From NCBI GenBank assembly GCA_021234155.1, contig JAJEKV010000040.1:7060438-7124437 (forward strand): a stretch of DNA of 64,000 nucleotides, given 5' to 3'. The notes below the pieces were generated by a model. The model was not told the origin of the DNA and ran no database searches. It saw only the letters and a list, made by a program, of their open reading frames with translations. Shown piece after piece: positions 25,126-37,109 of this stretch. Each line of letters begins with the position of its first letter. Position 1 is the stretch's first letter. Source of the stretch: Isoetes taiwanensis. Taxonomy: Eukaryota > Streptophyta > Lycopodiopsida > Isoetales > Isoetaceae. A program made the position numbers and the translations under genes.

Positions 25126-25640
25126 ATGGAAGATGTGCTCAGGGTGCTTGAACCCTAGAGATCAAAGGTTCTTTTGGGAGTAGCATAATATACCGGTTTT
25201 ACTAGTAGGCCTTGCTTACATGCAACTTGTATAAATTTTTTCTTTAAACCATGTAGGTGTGGGATCTTCTATCTTGGTGTAGGAGTCGATTTGAGGAAGA
25301 TAATGGGAGTATTCGAATACCCCCCCCTCTAGTGGTGAAGAGGAAGAGGACATGAGATGAGGATACAACGGATGAAGCTCTTCAAAGAAATACGATGCCC
25401 GAAAAGGCAATGAGGGCCTTTGCTTGGGGTACTATTTTGCCTCGAAGGGTAAGAGTGTGTCTATGGTACCTTTTGGAACCACACCCGAGAAAAAGTTGAT
25501 AAAAACCTTCTATCAACTATACTACGGAGAGCCTTCTCGACATGGGTTGTGGTTCAAGGGTGACCCGAGGCCGGCGACTTCACACTAGAACAGACACGGT
25601 TTTCGAGAGGAATCTGAGAGAGTTCTTTGGGTGAAGTCCT
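25126..25640 (+). pseudogene. Small FB-borne gene, left-arm copy, broken
   Basis: This aligns with the copy at 43968-44388. It begins MEDVLRVLEP and stops at once, where the third copy reads MEDVLRRLNQIQGELRIRE. The second exon, after a GGTGTAGGAG acceptor near 25283, is also frameshifted. The family is unknown. Confidence 0.5.
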
Positions 25641-26095
25641 ATGGTTTCGGATTGATTTCGTTGTTTTTCTAGTAATGGTCTAAGGAAGGTTTCTCATAAT
25701 GTAATTGTTTTTTCAAATTTACACTTGGTTTCTTCTTATTTGGTGAGTGCTTAGACATCTAAGTCTAGTGGTAAAAATGTGTAACCAAGAATAACTTTGG
25801 ACATCTCCGTTGGTTAACACAGTGGGCCTAGTTTAGTAGTTATTGAAACTATTATACTAAACCACTAAACTAGGTCTCTGGGTTAACCTGGAGATTTCAG
25901 TGGTTAACCACCTTGGTTACACATTTTACCACTAGACTTAGATGTCTAAGCACTCCCTCAAATAAGAAGAAACCAAGTGTAAATTTGAAAAAACTATTAC
26001 ATTATGAGAAACCTTCCTTAGACCATTAGACTATGAAAAATAACGTGGTTCAATCTGAACCATAGGACTTCACCCAAACAACTCTGTATTCTCGA
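25600..26095. repeat. Central hinge of FB1 inverted repeat
   Basis: Symmetry centre near 25850, with innermost arms CCTAGTTTAGT (25827-25837) and ACTAAACTAGG (25864-25874). Outward on both sides run matching segments: CTAGTGGTAAAAATGTG against CACATTTTACCACTAG, TTACACTTGGTTTCTTCTTA against its complement, and the GAAGTCCTATGGTT block. Similarity then continues for kilobases on each side. Confidence 0.85.
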
Positions 26096-26149
26096 GCATT
26101 CGACTCACGGTTTCTAGTGTGAAGTCCCGACCTCGCCATCACCCTTGAA

Positions 26150-26603
26150 CCACAACTCCATGTCAAGAAGGTCGGGCCAGAATATAGTGGATTGCGGTAA
26201 TCATTTTTATCAACTATCTATTCTTAGTGGTGCTTCCAAAGTCTAAGCCATCTCACGGAGACACACTCTTACCCTTCGAAAGAGGGTGCTTTGCCCCCCA
26301 ATGAGTGCCCTCATTGCCTTTTCGCCGATCAGGTATTTCTTCAAGACCTTCATCTGTTGTATCCTCATCTCATAGTCCTCTTCCTCTTCCGGAGGAGGGG
26401 GTATTCGAGTGACTCCCTTCTCGGCCATCTTCTCGACGGCTCCTACACCAAGATAGAAGATCCCACACGAAGTTAGAAAGGAAAAATCTACAGAAGTTGC
26501 ATGTAAGCAAGGCCTTACTAGTAAAAACCGGTTCCATATTATGCTGCTCCCGAATTCTGAGCTCCCCTTGGATCTGGTTCAAGCGTCGGAGCACATCTTC
26601 CAT
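26150..26603 (-). pseudogene. Small FB-borne gene, right-arm copy
   Basis: The minus-strand ATG at 26603 gives MEDVLRRLNQIQGELRIRE. A second segment (26428-26243) reads MAEKGVTRIPPPPEEEEDYE, then MRIQQMKVLKKYLIGEKAMR, and ends RVCLREMA. The two segments lie in different frames and are probably joined by splicing. The predicted product is small, proline/glutamate-rich, then basic and amphipathic. A one-base difference near 26300 changes the tail relative to the third copy. Family unknown. Confidence 0.5.
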
Positions 26604-26675
26604 AGCTGGTCACTAAAAAACAATTGCAAGAATGGGAGTGGAAGCTGCACAATGGAAGAACGCATCGAGATAGAA

Positions 26676-26684
26676 CTATTTATA
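26676..26684 (-). promoter_or_regulatory. TATA box of the small FB gene, right arm
   Basis: On the minus strand this is TATAAATAG, 73 bp before the ATG at 26603. It is the mirror of the site at 25047-25055. Confidence 0.6.
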
Positions 26685-26884
26685 GAATATGGGTTTTAGG
26701 GTTTTAGAAACACATCCCTTCATCGATAAAGACATTTACCTACTCTGGCAAAAGACATCCACTATTACCTACCCTCACTATAGAGCATTCACCTAGTGGC
26801 GAGGCGACATTTACTACCCCTACCGAAATGACATTTACCTACCCTCGAGACGACATTTACCTACCCTCAAGACGACATTCTAGC

Positions 26885-28970
26885 TATTGGTTAACCTAGA
26901 CAAGTGACCCTAGTGGTTAACCTGGACATGTATAGTGGTAAACCTGGACAAGTATAGTGGTTAAACTAGACAAGTATGGTGGTTAACCTGGACAACTCTA
27001 TTGGATAACCTGGACAACTCTAGTGGTTAACCAGGACAACCATGTCAAGTGCTTAGCCTAGACATGCAACTCTAGTGGTTAACCTAGACTGGGCTGTCTA
27101 GTGGTCAACCTGGACATCCATGTCAAGTGGTTAACCTGGACAAGTAACTATAGTGGTTAACCTAGACATGTAAGTCTAGTGGTTAACCTGAACAACCATG
27201 TAAAGTGGTTAACCTAGACAAGTAGAGTGGTTAACCTAGACAAGTATAGTGGTTAACCTAGACAAATGATCCACTTAGGTGGTTAACCTGCACAAGTCTA
27301 GTGGTAAACCTGGACATCCATGTAAAGTGGTTAACCTAGACATGCAACTCTAGTGGTTAACCTAGACAAGTAACTCTAGTGGCCTAGACAAGTAAGCCTA
27401 GTGGTAAACCACGGACATCCATGTAAAAGTGGTTAACCTAGACATGCAACTCTAGTGGTTAACCCTAGACAAGTAAGTCTAGTGGTAAACCTGGACATCC
27501 ATGTAAAGTGGTTAACCTAGACATGCAACTCTAGTGGTTAACCTAGACAAGTAAGTCTAATGGTAAACCTGGACAACCATGTAAAGTGGTTAACCTAGAC
27601 ATGCAACTCTAGTGGTTAACCTAGACATGTAAGTCTAGTGGGTAACCTGGACAACCATGTAAAGTGGTTAACCTAGACAAGTATAGTGGTTAACCTAGAC
27701 AAATGATCCACTTGGGTGGTTAACCTGGACAAGTCTAGTGGTAAACCTGGACATCCATGTAAAGTGGTTAACCTATACATGCAACTCTAGTGGTTAACCC
27801 AGACATGTAAAGTCTAGTGGTTTAACACGGACAACCATGTAAAAGTGGTTAACCTAGACAAGTATAGTGGTTAACCTAGACAAGTATAGTGGTTAACCTA
27901 GACAAATGATCCACTTAGGTGGTTGACCTGGACAAGCCTAGTGGTAAACCTGGACATCCATGTAAAGTGGTTAACCTAGACATGCAACTCTAGTGGTTAA
28001 CCTAGACAAGTAAGTCTAGTGGTAAACCTGGACATCCATGTAAAGTGGTTAACCTAGACATGCAACTCTAGTGGTTAACCTAGACAAGTAAGTCTAGTGG
28101 TAAACTTGGACATCCATGTAAAAGTGGTTAACCTAGACATGCAACTCTAGTGGTTAACCTAGACGGACAAGTCTAGTAGTAAACCACGGACATCCATGTA
28201 AAGAGGTTAACCCTAGACATGCAATTCTAGTGGTTAACCTAGACAAGTAAGTCTAGTGGTAAACCTGGACATCCATGTAAAGTGGTTAAGCTAGACATGC
28301 AACTCTAGTGGTTAACCTAGACAAGTAAGTCTAGTGGTAAACCGGACATCCATGTAAAAGTGGTTAACCTAGACATGCAACTCTAGTGGTTAACCTAGAC
28401 AAGTAAGTCTAGTGGTAAACCTGGACATCCATGTAAAGTGGTTAACCTAGACATGCAACTCTAGTGGTTAACCTAGACATGTAAGTCTAGTGGTAAACCT
28501 GGACATCCATGTAAAGTGGTTAACCTAGACATGCAACTCTAGTGGTTAACCTAGACATGCAAGTCTAGTGGTAAACCTGGACATGTAACTCTAGTGGTAA
28601 ACCTGGACATGTAACTCTAGTGGTAAACCTAGACATGCAACTCTAGTGGTTAACCTAGACATGTAAGTCTAGTGGTTAATCTGGACATCCATGTAAAGTG
28701 GTAAACCTAGACATGTAAGTCTTCTGGTTAACCTGGACATCCATGTAAAGTGGTTAACCTAGACATGTAAGTATAGACATGTTAGCAAGATATGTCTGCA
28801 AGATATGTTTACAAGATATGTTTACATGATGTTTGGAAATGTATACTTGATATGTGCACATGAATGATGTTTAGAATTTTATGTAAGTTTATTTTATGTT
28901 CACATGATATGTTTGCAAGATATGCTTACTTTATGTTTACAAGATATGTTTACATGATGTTTAGAACTAT
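26885..28970 (+). repeat. Minisatellite block C of FB1 (forward orientation) and its AT-rich preface
   Basis: This is the reverse complement of block B with fewer units (about 70). It is followed at 28790-28970 by the mirrored AT-rich 12-mers (CAAGATATGTTTACAAGATA). The block ends abruptly at 28970 where the next segment is inserted. Its continuation resumes at 31909. Confidence 0.9.
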
Positions 28971-29119
28971 CTACACATATATAAGTTAGCTTCCTATTTC
29001 TATTTTCTGTTTTTGTCGTGCAGATTTTTTCTGCGCCGCAATCTAGTTCTCTATTTACATAACACGTGTTATTCAAACTATCTCCTCCGATCAATTATTT
29101 GTAACGCCGAGCCGCTGCT

Positions 29120-30760
29120 ATGGCGCTTCTTTCGCGCTCCGCCTCTTGCCTATATGGTCGATTGCTTCTTCAAAGGGCTTTTTTAGGCTCCTGCGCACTT
29201 CCTCAAAGGCTCCAACGCCGCTTCTTTGGCACTTCAGAAGCGGTAAAAGGCCTCAACTCAAAAAACGTTTGTAGCAAGATTGGAGCAGATCATTTTAAGG
29301 CTCGTGGCTAATCAAGTGCTTAGCTATGATTCTTTTCTTCAGATTTATTTGTCTCTAGAGACCCATAGTAGACATGCTCCAATCGCATACTTATCAAGGA
29401 TTTCTTCTGAGAGCGCATCCACATATCAAAACATTGAATTACACGTGTATAAAAAATGTATTCCTCAAAAGGGGAGCTTCAATCTCGTTTCTTTGCTTTT
29501 CGAGAGAAGTCCGGAGCTCATTGAAAAAAACAAATAGTAGGAATCTTCCTTACATGCTTGCAAAGAATGCTTGATGCGTTCAAACGCTTTGACTTTTTCT
29601 TTTCTATGCGGGTGGGTTGTTCAAGAATGAAGAAGACCCTAATACAAAATGTAAAGTTGTAAACATTACTATGTTATGCATATGATGGCGAGTTTCTCGA
29701 TATGACATGGGAGGAGTTAGGAAAACCCATCTATTTGAGTCTCAAGATTGTTCAGCTACAAAAGGAAATCATGTAATCGTCCTAATGTTGCGGCACCAAT
29801 TGGGTTAGACACATTTACTAATTATTTTTGCCCTTCCTTGCCTCTAACATGAGAGGTTATTGTTCACCATAATCTAGAAAGATTGGCTGACGATAAGATA
29901 GTAAGCCCTCTAAAGGACCAAGGTGATTGTGGCTCTTGTTGGACATTCAAAGGTACATAAACACTATAAACAACAATAAGGTTTTCATAAAACATATGAG
30001 TGACATGCAAAGACAACAGAGCTTTGAGGCAGACTCATACACAAGCAACTGGAGAATATGTTCTTTATCGGCAATTGGTAGACTGTCTTTGGTGACTTTA
30101 ACAATTTTGGATGTGATGGAGGTTTGCCATCTCAAGCATTTGAGTATATAAAATACAATGGTGGATTGGACGGAGGAGGCATATCCATATACAAAGCCTG
30201 GATGGGCACCGCAAATTTTCTCGTAATTCTATTGGTGCAAGTGTATGATGTTGTCAACATTTCAACGGTAAGCGTGTTCATTTTATTCTATAATACCATC
30301 AAATGAATAAATGACATGCAATATTGAGGGCTCAGAAGAAGAGCTTATAGATGCGATAGGGTTTGAAGAGACCGGTGATCAGTAGCATATGAGGCTCTGA
30401 GCGATTTTATGTTATCTGATGGCGGTGTGTATACTAGTTCCAGTGTAGATCCGATCTTTGCTTTGTAAAAGCTGATTCATTTCTCCAAGCTTTTAAACCG
30501 AGGTTTGGATATAAGTGTGTAAATTTGATTTTCTTCCTTTATATTGCGGAGAATGTGAACCATCTTTGTGTTAGGCGTGGGATACAAATGTGAGGGTGGG
30601 ATACAACAGAGCAGACGGCTTGCCATCTTTGGATTATAAAGAATTCATGGGGGCGAATCATGGGGACTCAAGGGCTACTTTCACATGGATCTCGGGAAGA
30701 ATATGTGTGGTAATGTCTTTGTCTTCAAAACCCAATGCATTATGCAAAAGCGAAAAAAAG
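29120..30760 (+). pseudogene. Aleurain-type papain-family (C1A) cysteine protease pseudogene
   Basis: The parts lie in the order of aleurain/cathepsin H. A propeptide end is at about 29700-29785 (DMTWEE, then RKTHLFESQDCSATKGNH after a shift). The active-site Cys region is at 29894-29950 (DDKIVSPLKDQGDCGSCWTF). [20 protein letters not shown] is split over frames at 30101-30160. VYDVVNIST is near 30241, GSEEELIDAIGFEETGD near 30327, and VAYEALSDFMLSDGGVYTSS near 30385. The Asn region WIIKNSWG is near 30632, followed by GYFHMDLGKNMCG. Several frameshifts, in-frame stops and partly retained introns make it non-functional. The first 60 codons (29120) read like an organelle-targeting leader and may not belong to this gene. 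Confidence 0.85.
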
Positions 30761-31149
30761 CAACAACAAATGCTTATAGGTGCATCTTTAGCACGGGCTT
30801 TAATGTCGATTAACACATACAATACTAGAAGCGCTGTGGCTAAAACATTGCAAACGTTTTGTAGAAAATTCGATAGATTGTCTTTAGGTCCTTTAAAACC
30901 AACCGGTTTCGTAGCTCTCAAGAGCGGTAAAACACGTTACTTTTTTTCGTCTCAGATACGGTCAATACCAAAATTACACGAAGATGACTAGCGTAAAATG
31001 ACAAATAAAACATAACACAAGCTTAGAAACCTTAGAGGAAACAAATGTAAAATTGTAAACATCAAATATGCAAATGTCATTAGAAAATCCTAACTCTCTC
31101 TCAAATTTGAATGTAGGTATTGCAACTTGTGCATCCTATCCTATGGTGG

Positions 31150-31479
31150 CAAAAGACATCGTTTAACACATCCCTCACACATATGTAAATAACAATATTT
31201 GATTATTTGTAAATATGTGTAAGCATAAGTCAAAAGACATTGTTTAACACGTATCGCACACGTGTAAATTACAATATTTAATCATTTGTAAATAATGTGT
31301 AAGCATAAACTGCATCCTATCCTATAGTCAGAGAAGACATGGTTTAACACATACCTCACAAGATATGTAAATTACATGTTTAATATTTGTAAGTGTATAA
31401 GGCTAGAGAAGACATGGTTTAACACATACCTCACAAGATATGTAAATTACATGTTTATTAATATTTGTAAGTGTATAAG
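31150..31479. repeat. Four-copy tandem repeat, about 70-105 bp
   Basis: Four units carry AGACAT(T/G)GTTTAACAC, then a CACA-rich stretch, TGTAAATTACA and TTTGTAA...GTGTAAG. They begin near 31154, 31233, 31331 and 31405. The last two are nearly identical. Confidence 0.75.
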
Positions 31480-31636
31480 GGCGCTTTCCCATGGACGGAC
31501 GGACCTGGATGAGGTCAGGCCCAGGTCCAAAAGTAATCGTCGGGCCACTCAGGTTCTTAGCCCATGGGAACATCGGAATAGCAGACTAGACCTTCAGGAA
31601 ACCTGGAGATTTTCTGCCCATAGGAAAGCACTCTAA
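31479..31636. mobile_element. Possible small inverted-repeat element (MITE)
   Basis: The left end GGGCGCTTTCCCATGG and the right end CCCATAGGAAAGCACTCT are imperfect inverted copies. The interior is GC-richer than its surroundings. No target duplication is evident. Confidence 0.35.
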
Positions 31637-31908
31637 GAATTATGTGTTAGTTATCTTGAGACCTAATTACTATAAGAGATTATTGCGGTGGGAGACAATC
31701 ATTGTCGCGCGGAATCTATCGTGTGATCAAGCACCCGTGACTAACTTATTGGTTTGAATTGTTAATAGACCCACTTTTTGGCTTGAATTTGAAATGGTTC
31801 AAACAAACGTATTCAAATCCTTAAATTTGAGAGCGAAAACATTTGAAGAGACGAGTTGGGGAAGAGAAACGTTCGCGGCGGCCTTGGCCGCCGCGATAAG
31901 TTTCTTGT

Positions 31909-32300
31909 ATACTTAATATGCTTACATTATGTTTGGAATTTTATGTTTACATGATATGTTTGCACGATATGTTTAAATCTGAAGCCAAAATAACATCAGC
32001 TTTTCATATACTTATAGTGGCACCGAGCCGATACAAATACAAAAGGCACCCTGGCCTGATACAAAGGGTTAGCAAGAAAAAAAGTTTTAGCAGGAAAAAA
32101 CAGAAAACTGTATCAAGAACAGAAAACTGTATTTTCAGATAACTGTTTTTAGAGCAAAAATTTTCAGATAATTGTTCTCATTCAACCTGTGTTGGAGTCT
32201 TCCTTGGCGTTTGACCTGTCATTATAGCCTGATGCAGTTTACCTAGCATAAAGGAAAAGGACTTCCTGCAATTGGCCACTGCTGAAATGGTAAACCATTT
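31909..32300. other. FB1 right arm: mirrored AT-rich preface and 3' flank of the Ulp1 gene
   Basis: Reverse complement of about 19690-19960, including the mirrored TATA-like CTTTTCATATACTTATAG stretch. No separate gene. Confidence 0.7.
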
Positions 32301-35300
32301 CTTGGTTATCTGGAAAGGAAACGGAATGCAAGGTCAATTTGGACCCTGCATAAACAATTGTTAACAAAACAATATATGACTTTTTTACTTGCCTTTGGAT
32401 AGGGTTCCTCGGTCTTCTTCAAAATGAAATCCTGGAGAAAATACTTGGCATACAATATAGTGTAGATGCCACAATCGAGATCCATTGTCTTGCTTTCGGG
32501 GCATGGCACCGCGAAGAAGAGGACATCCGTACCGAGGCAGATTGATTGCGGACCATGACTTCGTGCACTTTCTTGAGAACACTAAAGCAAATCAAAAGAA
32601 ATTCAGATTGTGATGACTAAACCAATACACAAAGGGAATAAACTTACTTCATGGCAGCATTTTCCAAGGTTGAATGGTAGCCACTAACACAATCAAAGTG
32701 GAGCAACGAGGGTGTGTTCGTCCCAAGAGCTTTGCAGATCTCGACATCATAGCAGAATACATACAGGCTCCAATGGCCACTGCAATGTGCACAAATCAGT
32801 GCCTGAGGGTAAAAAAAAAACACACTAATGGGAAATAGAATTGGTCAACTTACCTTCGGCATACGGGCAGCCAATACCAAAATATTTCTTCTATTGGATC
32901 TTCGTCTTCCTTTGAATCCTGTCTCTTCTTCTTCTGCTTCAATGGAGCTGGTGGGAGTGGGAGTAGTTTCTCGAAGAGGTGATCATGTTTGCAGAGATAT
33001 AGACCCATCAAACTAGGATGTATCCAGCAATGATGCTTCCTCTGATCAATGGGAATTGCATGGGATAGAATCCTGTTTTGAATGCATGAAAGGAAATAAA
33101 GCAAAATTGGATTAAAGCCAGACAGAATGCACATCATGGTTTTTAAATTGAAGCAAACATAGCAAATCAATTATAGTGGAAGAACTTACATTAGATATGC
33201 CCCAACAGATTCCTCGTTCACCCATGATTTAAACATCTTTTCGGGATCGTCCGTGCCTGTCTGCTCAAAGCACTCTGCCTGGGCCTACTCTATCACAAAT
33301 TCACCTCTCTTGACAGAACCCCAGGCCCATATTGGGCTCTTGACGTGAATGGGCCATTGGCAGTTGTATGAAAGCACAATTTTCTTCCCAGATTTAGGCC
33401 TCCCAGTCCCAGCCATGGTAAAGAGGTCCTCTATCTGCTCCAAGGTGTGGAAATCTAGCTTATAGTCTGGAGCTAGGCTCAGCATTGTTCTCATGGGGCA
33501 GGACCCTCTCATTGGTTTTGATGGTATAATCATATCAGAAAGTTCTACTACAGCATGGGGCAGCAGAGGGGAAGGAAAAGGGGAATGCTGATTCTCATGA
33601 CTAGATGAAGGATGTGGACTTACCTGGCTGCCCGAGGGCTCTGCTGATGGTGGCTCCTCGGGGGCTTCCTCCGACACAGCAGATTTGAGGATTTCTTCAT
33701 TTAGATCTGCCACGACACGGTTAACTTGGGAAGTCCACTCGGATTCTCTTGTCTGCTTGTCATCAGCAGCCAAGGGATTCCACTCTTCCTCCTCAACATC
33801 CTCCAAACCATAAACAGTGGCTATAGTCTTTGTTATCTGGAAAGGAAACGGAATGCAAGGTCAATTTGGACCCTCCATAAACAATTGTTAACAAAACAAT
33901 ATATGACCTTTTTACTTACCTTCGGATAGGGTTCCTCGGCCTTCTTCAAAATGAAATCCTGGAGAAAATACTTGGCATACAATATAGTATAGATGCCACA
34001 ATCAGATCCATTGTCTTGCTCGGGGCATGGCACACGAAGAAGAGGACATCTGTACCAGGCAGGCAGATTGGCAGACCATGACTCGTGCACTTTCTTGAGA
34101 ACACTAAAGCAAATCAAAAGAAATTCAGATTGTGATGACTAAGCCAATACACAAAGGGAATAAACTTACTTTATGTCAGCATTTTCCAAGGTTGAATGGT
34201 AGCCACTAACACAATCAAAGTGGAGCAACGAGGGTGTGTTCGTCCCAAGAGCTTTGCAGATCTCGACATCATAGCAGAATATATACAGATGGCCACTGCA
34301 GTGTGCAAAAATCAGTGCTTGAGGGTAAAAAAAACACACTAATGGAAAATAGAATTGGTCAACTTACCTTCGGCATACGGGCAGCCAATACCAAAATATT
34401 TCTTCTATTGGATCTTCGTCTTCCTTTGAATCCTGTCTCTTCTTACCTTCAATGGAGCTGGTGGGAGTGGGGCTTGACTTCTTCGAAGAGGTGATCATGT
34501 TTGCAGAGAATCTGAGACCCATCAAACTAGGATGTATCCGGCAATGATGCTTCCTCTGATCAATCCTGTTTTGAATGCATGAAAGCAAATAAAACAAAAT
34601 TTGATTAAAGCCAGACAGAATGCACATCATGGTTTTTAAATTGAAGCAAACATAGCAAATCAATTACATTGGAAGAACTTACATTAGATATGCCCCAACA
34701 GATTCCTCGTTCACCCATGATTTAAACATCTTTTCGGGATCGTCAGGTTGCTGTTAGCTCAAAGCACTGCACGGGCCTGCTCTATCACAAATTCACCTCT
34801 CTTGAGAACCCCGGGCCCATATTGGGCTCTTGGCGTGAATGGGCCATTGGCGGTTTGTATGAAAGCACAATTTTCTTCCCATTTAGGCCTCCCGGTCCCC
34901 AGGTGGTAAAGAGATCCTCTATCTGCTGCAAGGTGTGGAAATCTAGCTTATAGTCTGGAGCTAGGCTCAGCATTGTTCTCATGGGGCAGGACCCTCTCAT
35001 TGGTTTTGATGGTGTAATCGTATCGAGAAAGCTCTACTACGACATGGGCGCAGAGAGGGGAAGGAAGCGGGGAATGCTTGATTCTCATGACTAGATGAAG
35101 GATGTGGACTTACGGCTGTCAGAGGGCTCTGCTGATGGTGGCTCCTCGGGGGCTTCCTCCGACACATCAGATTTGAGGATTTCTTCATTTAGATCTGCCA
35201 TGATACGGTTAACTTGGGAAGTCCACTCGGATTCTCTTATGCGCTTGTCATCGCAGCCAAGGGATTCCACTCTTGCTCCTCAACACCCTCCAAGCCATAA

Positions 35301-35815
35301 GCAATTGGCTATAGTCTTCGTTATATCGGCCATTCTAGCCTCCTTGTCTTTTTTTCCCACTTTCGGCATTCCTCCCGGCAACATACTCTCAAAGCATATT
35401 TCTTGGGGCTTTGCCTCCTTATCTCCTATCAACCCCTTCATTTTGCTAACCCGATCCCAACCAATCTTGAGTGCATGGTCTTGGCACCTTTCGGATATCT
35501 TCTACGATTAATCCCTGCACTGTACTGGTTTCGGGGTCCATTCTATAGGCAAGATGATATGACGAAAGGTCACGGTTGGGCCTTCTCTTTTGCTCTGTGG
35601 TTGCTTGCCTGCGTCTTCCCACTGGTGCTCCCTCCACAACAACTGCAAGGTTATGTACATTGCTCATGTGTGCCTGCACCCTCAACCTCTTTTCAGTGTC
35701 CCATACACACTCGGGAACTAAACAGTAGTGCCTCTTCTTCTTAAGGGAGTAATAGTATGCCTGCTTAATATGATGTTCCTCTATCTCATGTACGAAATCA
35801 GTGAAAGGGGCAATC
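32200..35815 (-). pseudogene. Ulp1-like (C48) protease gene, FB1 right-arm copy, with internal tandem duplication
   Basis: Read on the minus strand, the 5' part (35815-35650) is the best preserved of all copies. It gives a C2H2-type finger: CLVPEC (35724-35707), then HMSNVH (35670-35653). The middle and protease segments then occur twice. Unit b (about 35310-33833) has PCPEQDNGSDCGIY (near 34030-33989) but its GHWSL region is shortened to GHLY. Unit a (33832-32300) has an intact GHWSLYVFCYD (near 32780), LLHFDC (near 32706) and DCGIYTI (near 32480). Two small indels between Glu and Asp of the PEQ..DCG loop restore the frame there. The duplicated unit is about 1.5 kb and joins at CTATAGTCTTTG/TTATCTGG near 33830. 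Together the two units supply the catalytic His, Asp and Cys, but no single open frame was traced. Confidence 0.75.
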
Positions 35816-35887
35816 CAATCTCGCCATTCATATTAAATTCTGGCATTTATGAGGAGCGGATCTCATCGATCAAAAAATTCTAATTCA

Positions 35888-35984
35888 ATTGGAAACCTCT
35901 CCAATTTTCCCAATGGAAACCTCCCCAAGCTTCCAGGGAAAACTGGGGAGGTTTCCATATAAGAAAATTGGGGAGGTTTCCAAT
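35888..35984. repeat. Nested double hairpin
   Basis: The outer arms are 35888-35909 and 35963-35984 (21 of 22 pairing or better). The inner arms are 35913-35929 and 35943-35958 (ATGGAAACCTCCCCA against TGGGGAGGTTTCCAT). All four arms share the word GGAAACCTC(T/C)CC. The folded form would be a stem of about 40 bp with a short loop. It lies just outside the Ulp1 similarity, between FB1 and FB2. Confidence 0.8.
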
Positions 35985-36556
35985 CTTGGGAGTCTAACCA
36001 AATTCGGGCGTAGATAGTTTGATCGTTGGATTCGGGATATTACGTCATTTTTTGAATTGTTTTTTGTCTTATCTAGATCACTGCCTCTCTATTACCATTC
36101 TTCCTCTCGCACCCACCGCCTGAGCGCCCAACCTATTCCGACCATGTGACCCAGCTAGGGGTGTGAGCACCAAAGACCTCCGTAGGACTTAGGCCTAGTG
36201 ATTATGGGCAAATCGGCAGCATGCCAGGCCGTTCCTAGCACTAGGCATTTCGGCCCTTCTTGTTCAAGTAGCTTTAGCAGGCATGTTCAAATAAAACAAG
36301 AAACAGAAGAAGAAGATCAGCTTCACGGCTGTGGGCTCCAGCAATGGCCTCACCAGCCTCCAGTTCGGTCTGCCATCATCAATTCCGACCAGCCCATTTA
36401 GCCACGACCAGCTCATAAAATCACCATAGAGGTGTCAATCAGTTTACAGGCCTGCCCAGTGTATAGCCCCATCAGATGCGTCTCAAGGAAGTTGGCGACA
36501 AAACGTATAGCATTCAAGCACATCATCACGCAATCCCCACAAGGCCATCATCCAAA
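35985..36556. other. Spacer between FB1 and FB2
   Basis: No gene supported. The segment is of mixed composition and contains a GGGGTGTGAGCACC stretch near 36156. Short open frames at 36198-36401 and 36432-36614 show no family features. Confidence 0.35.
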
Positions 36557-37109
36557 GACGGGCGCCAGTATTCCTACTCCGGAAGTGGTAAACCCGGGCA
36601 GAAAATCGTGGTAAGCTCGGCCATGGATCGAATCACCATCGGCCTGCCAATGCATCATGCATCGGCCATCCCGGATGGCCCATCCGCTATCCGAGGCATG
36701 CATCCGAAGCCCATGCTATGGATGGGAACCGGCGAAAGGGATCGCCACACCCCGCTTTAAGGAATGGACTCCTGAGGGGCCGCTATGGAGAATGATGATC
36801 CCTCAATCATCACCGTACGCTCCCCGCAATGGCAGGCCGTTTGAACCACCCGAAGTATGATTTCGAAGATGCTATTGTAAAGAAATAAATATTATTTTCT
36901 GCTATTGTTTTGCCACGGTTTTATGAAAGTGTTTTTTTAGTAATGTGCTCCATTGCTCCAATGTGCTCCATTTTGAAGATACATGTCAACCTAACAACTT
37001 TTTTTTGCTAAAAAAACCCAACTTATCAAGTTTTTTAGCAAAATCAGTAAGTATTGTCACTGGATAACCAACCTTAACAGTAAGTATTGTCACATAATCA
37101 CCCTAACCT

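Larger units (their letters stand above)
28971..31908. other. 2.9-kb segment inserted in the FB1 right arm
   Basis: In the left arm the sequence reads TAAGTATATAGTTCTAAAC without a break (about 19950). In the right arm its complement is split between AGAACTAT (28963-28970) and ATACTTAATATG (31909-31920). The inserted DNA contains the aleurain pseudogene, a tandem repeat and a possible MITE. No clear target duplication or terminal repeat was seen. The right end carries a GC-rich hairpin (GCGGCGGCCTTGGCCGCCGC, about 31875-31894). Confidence 0.7.
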
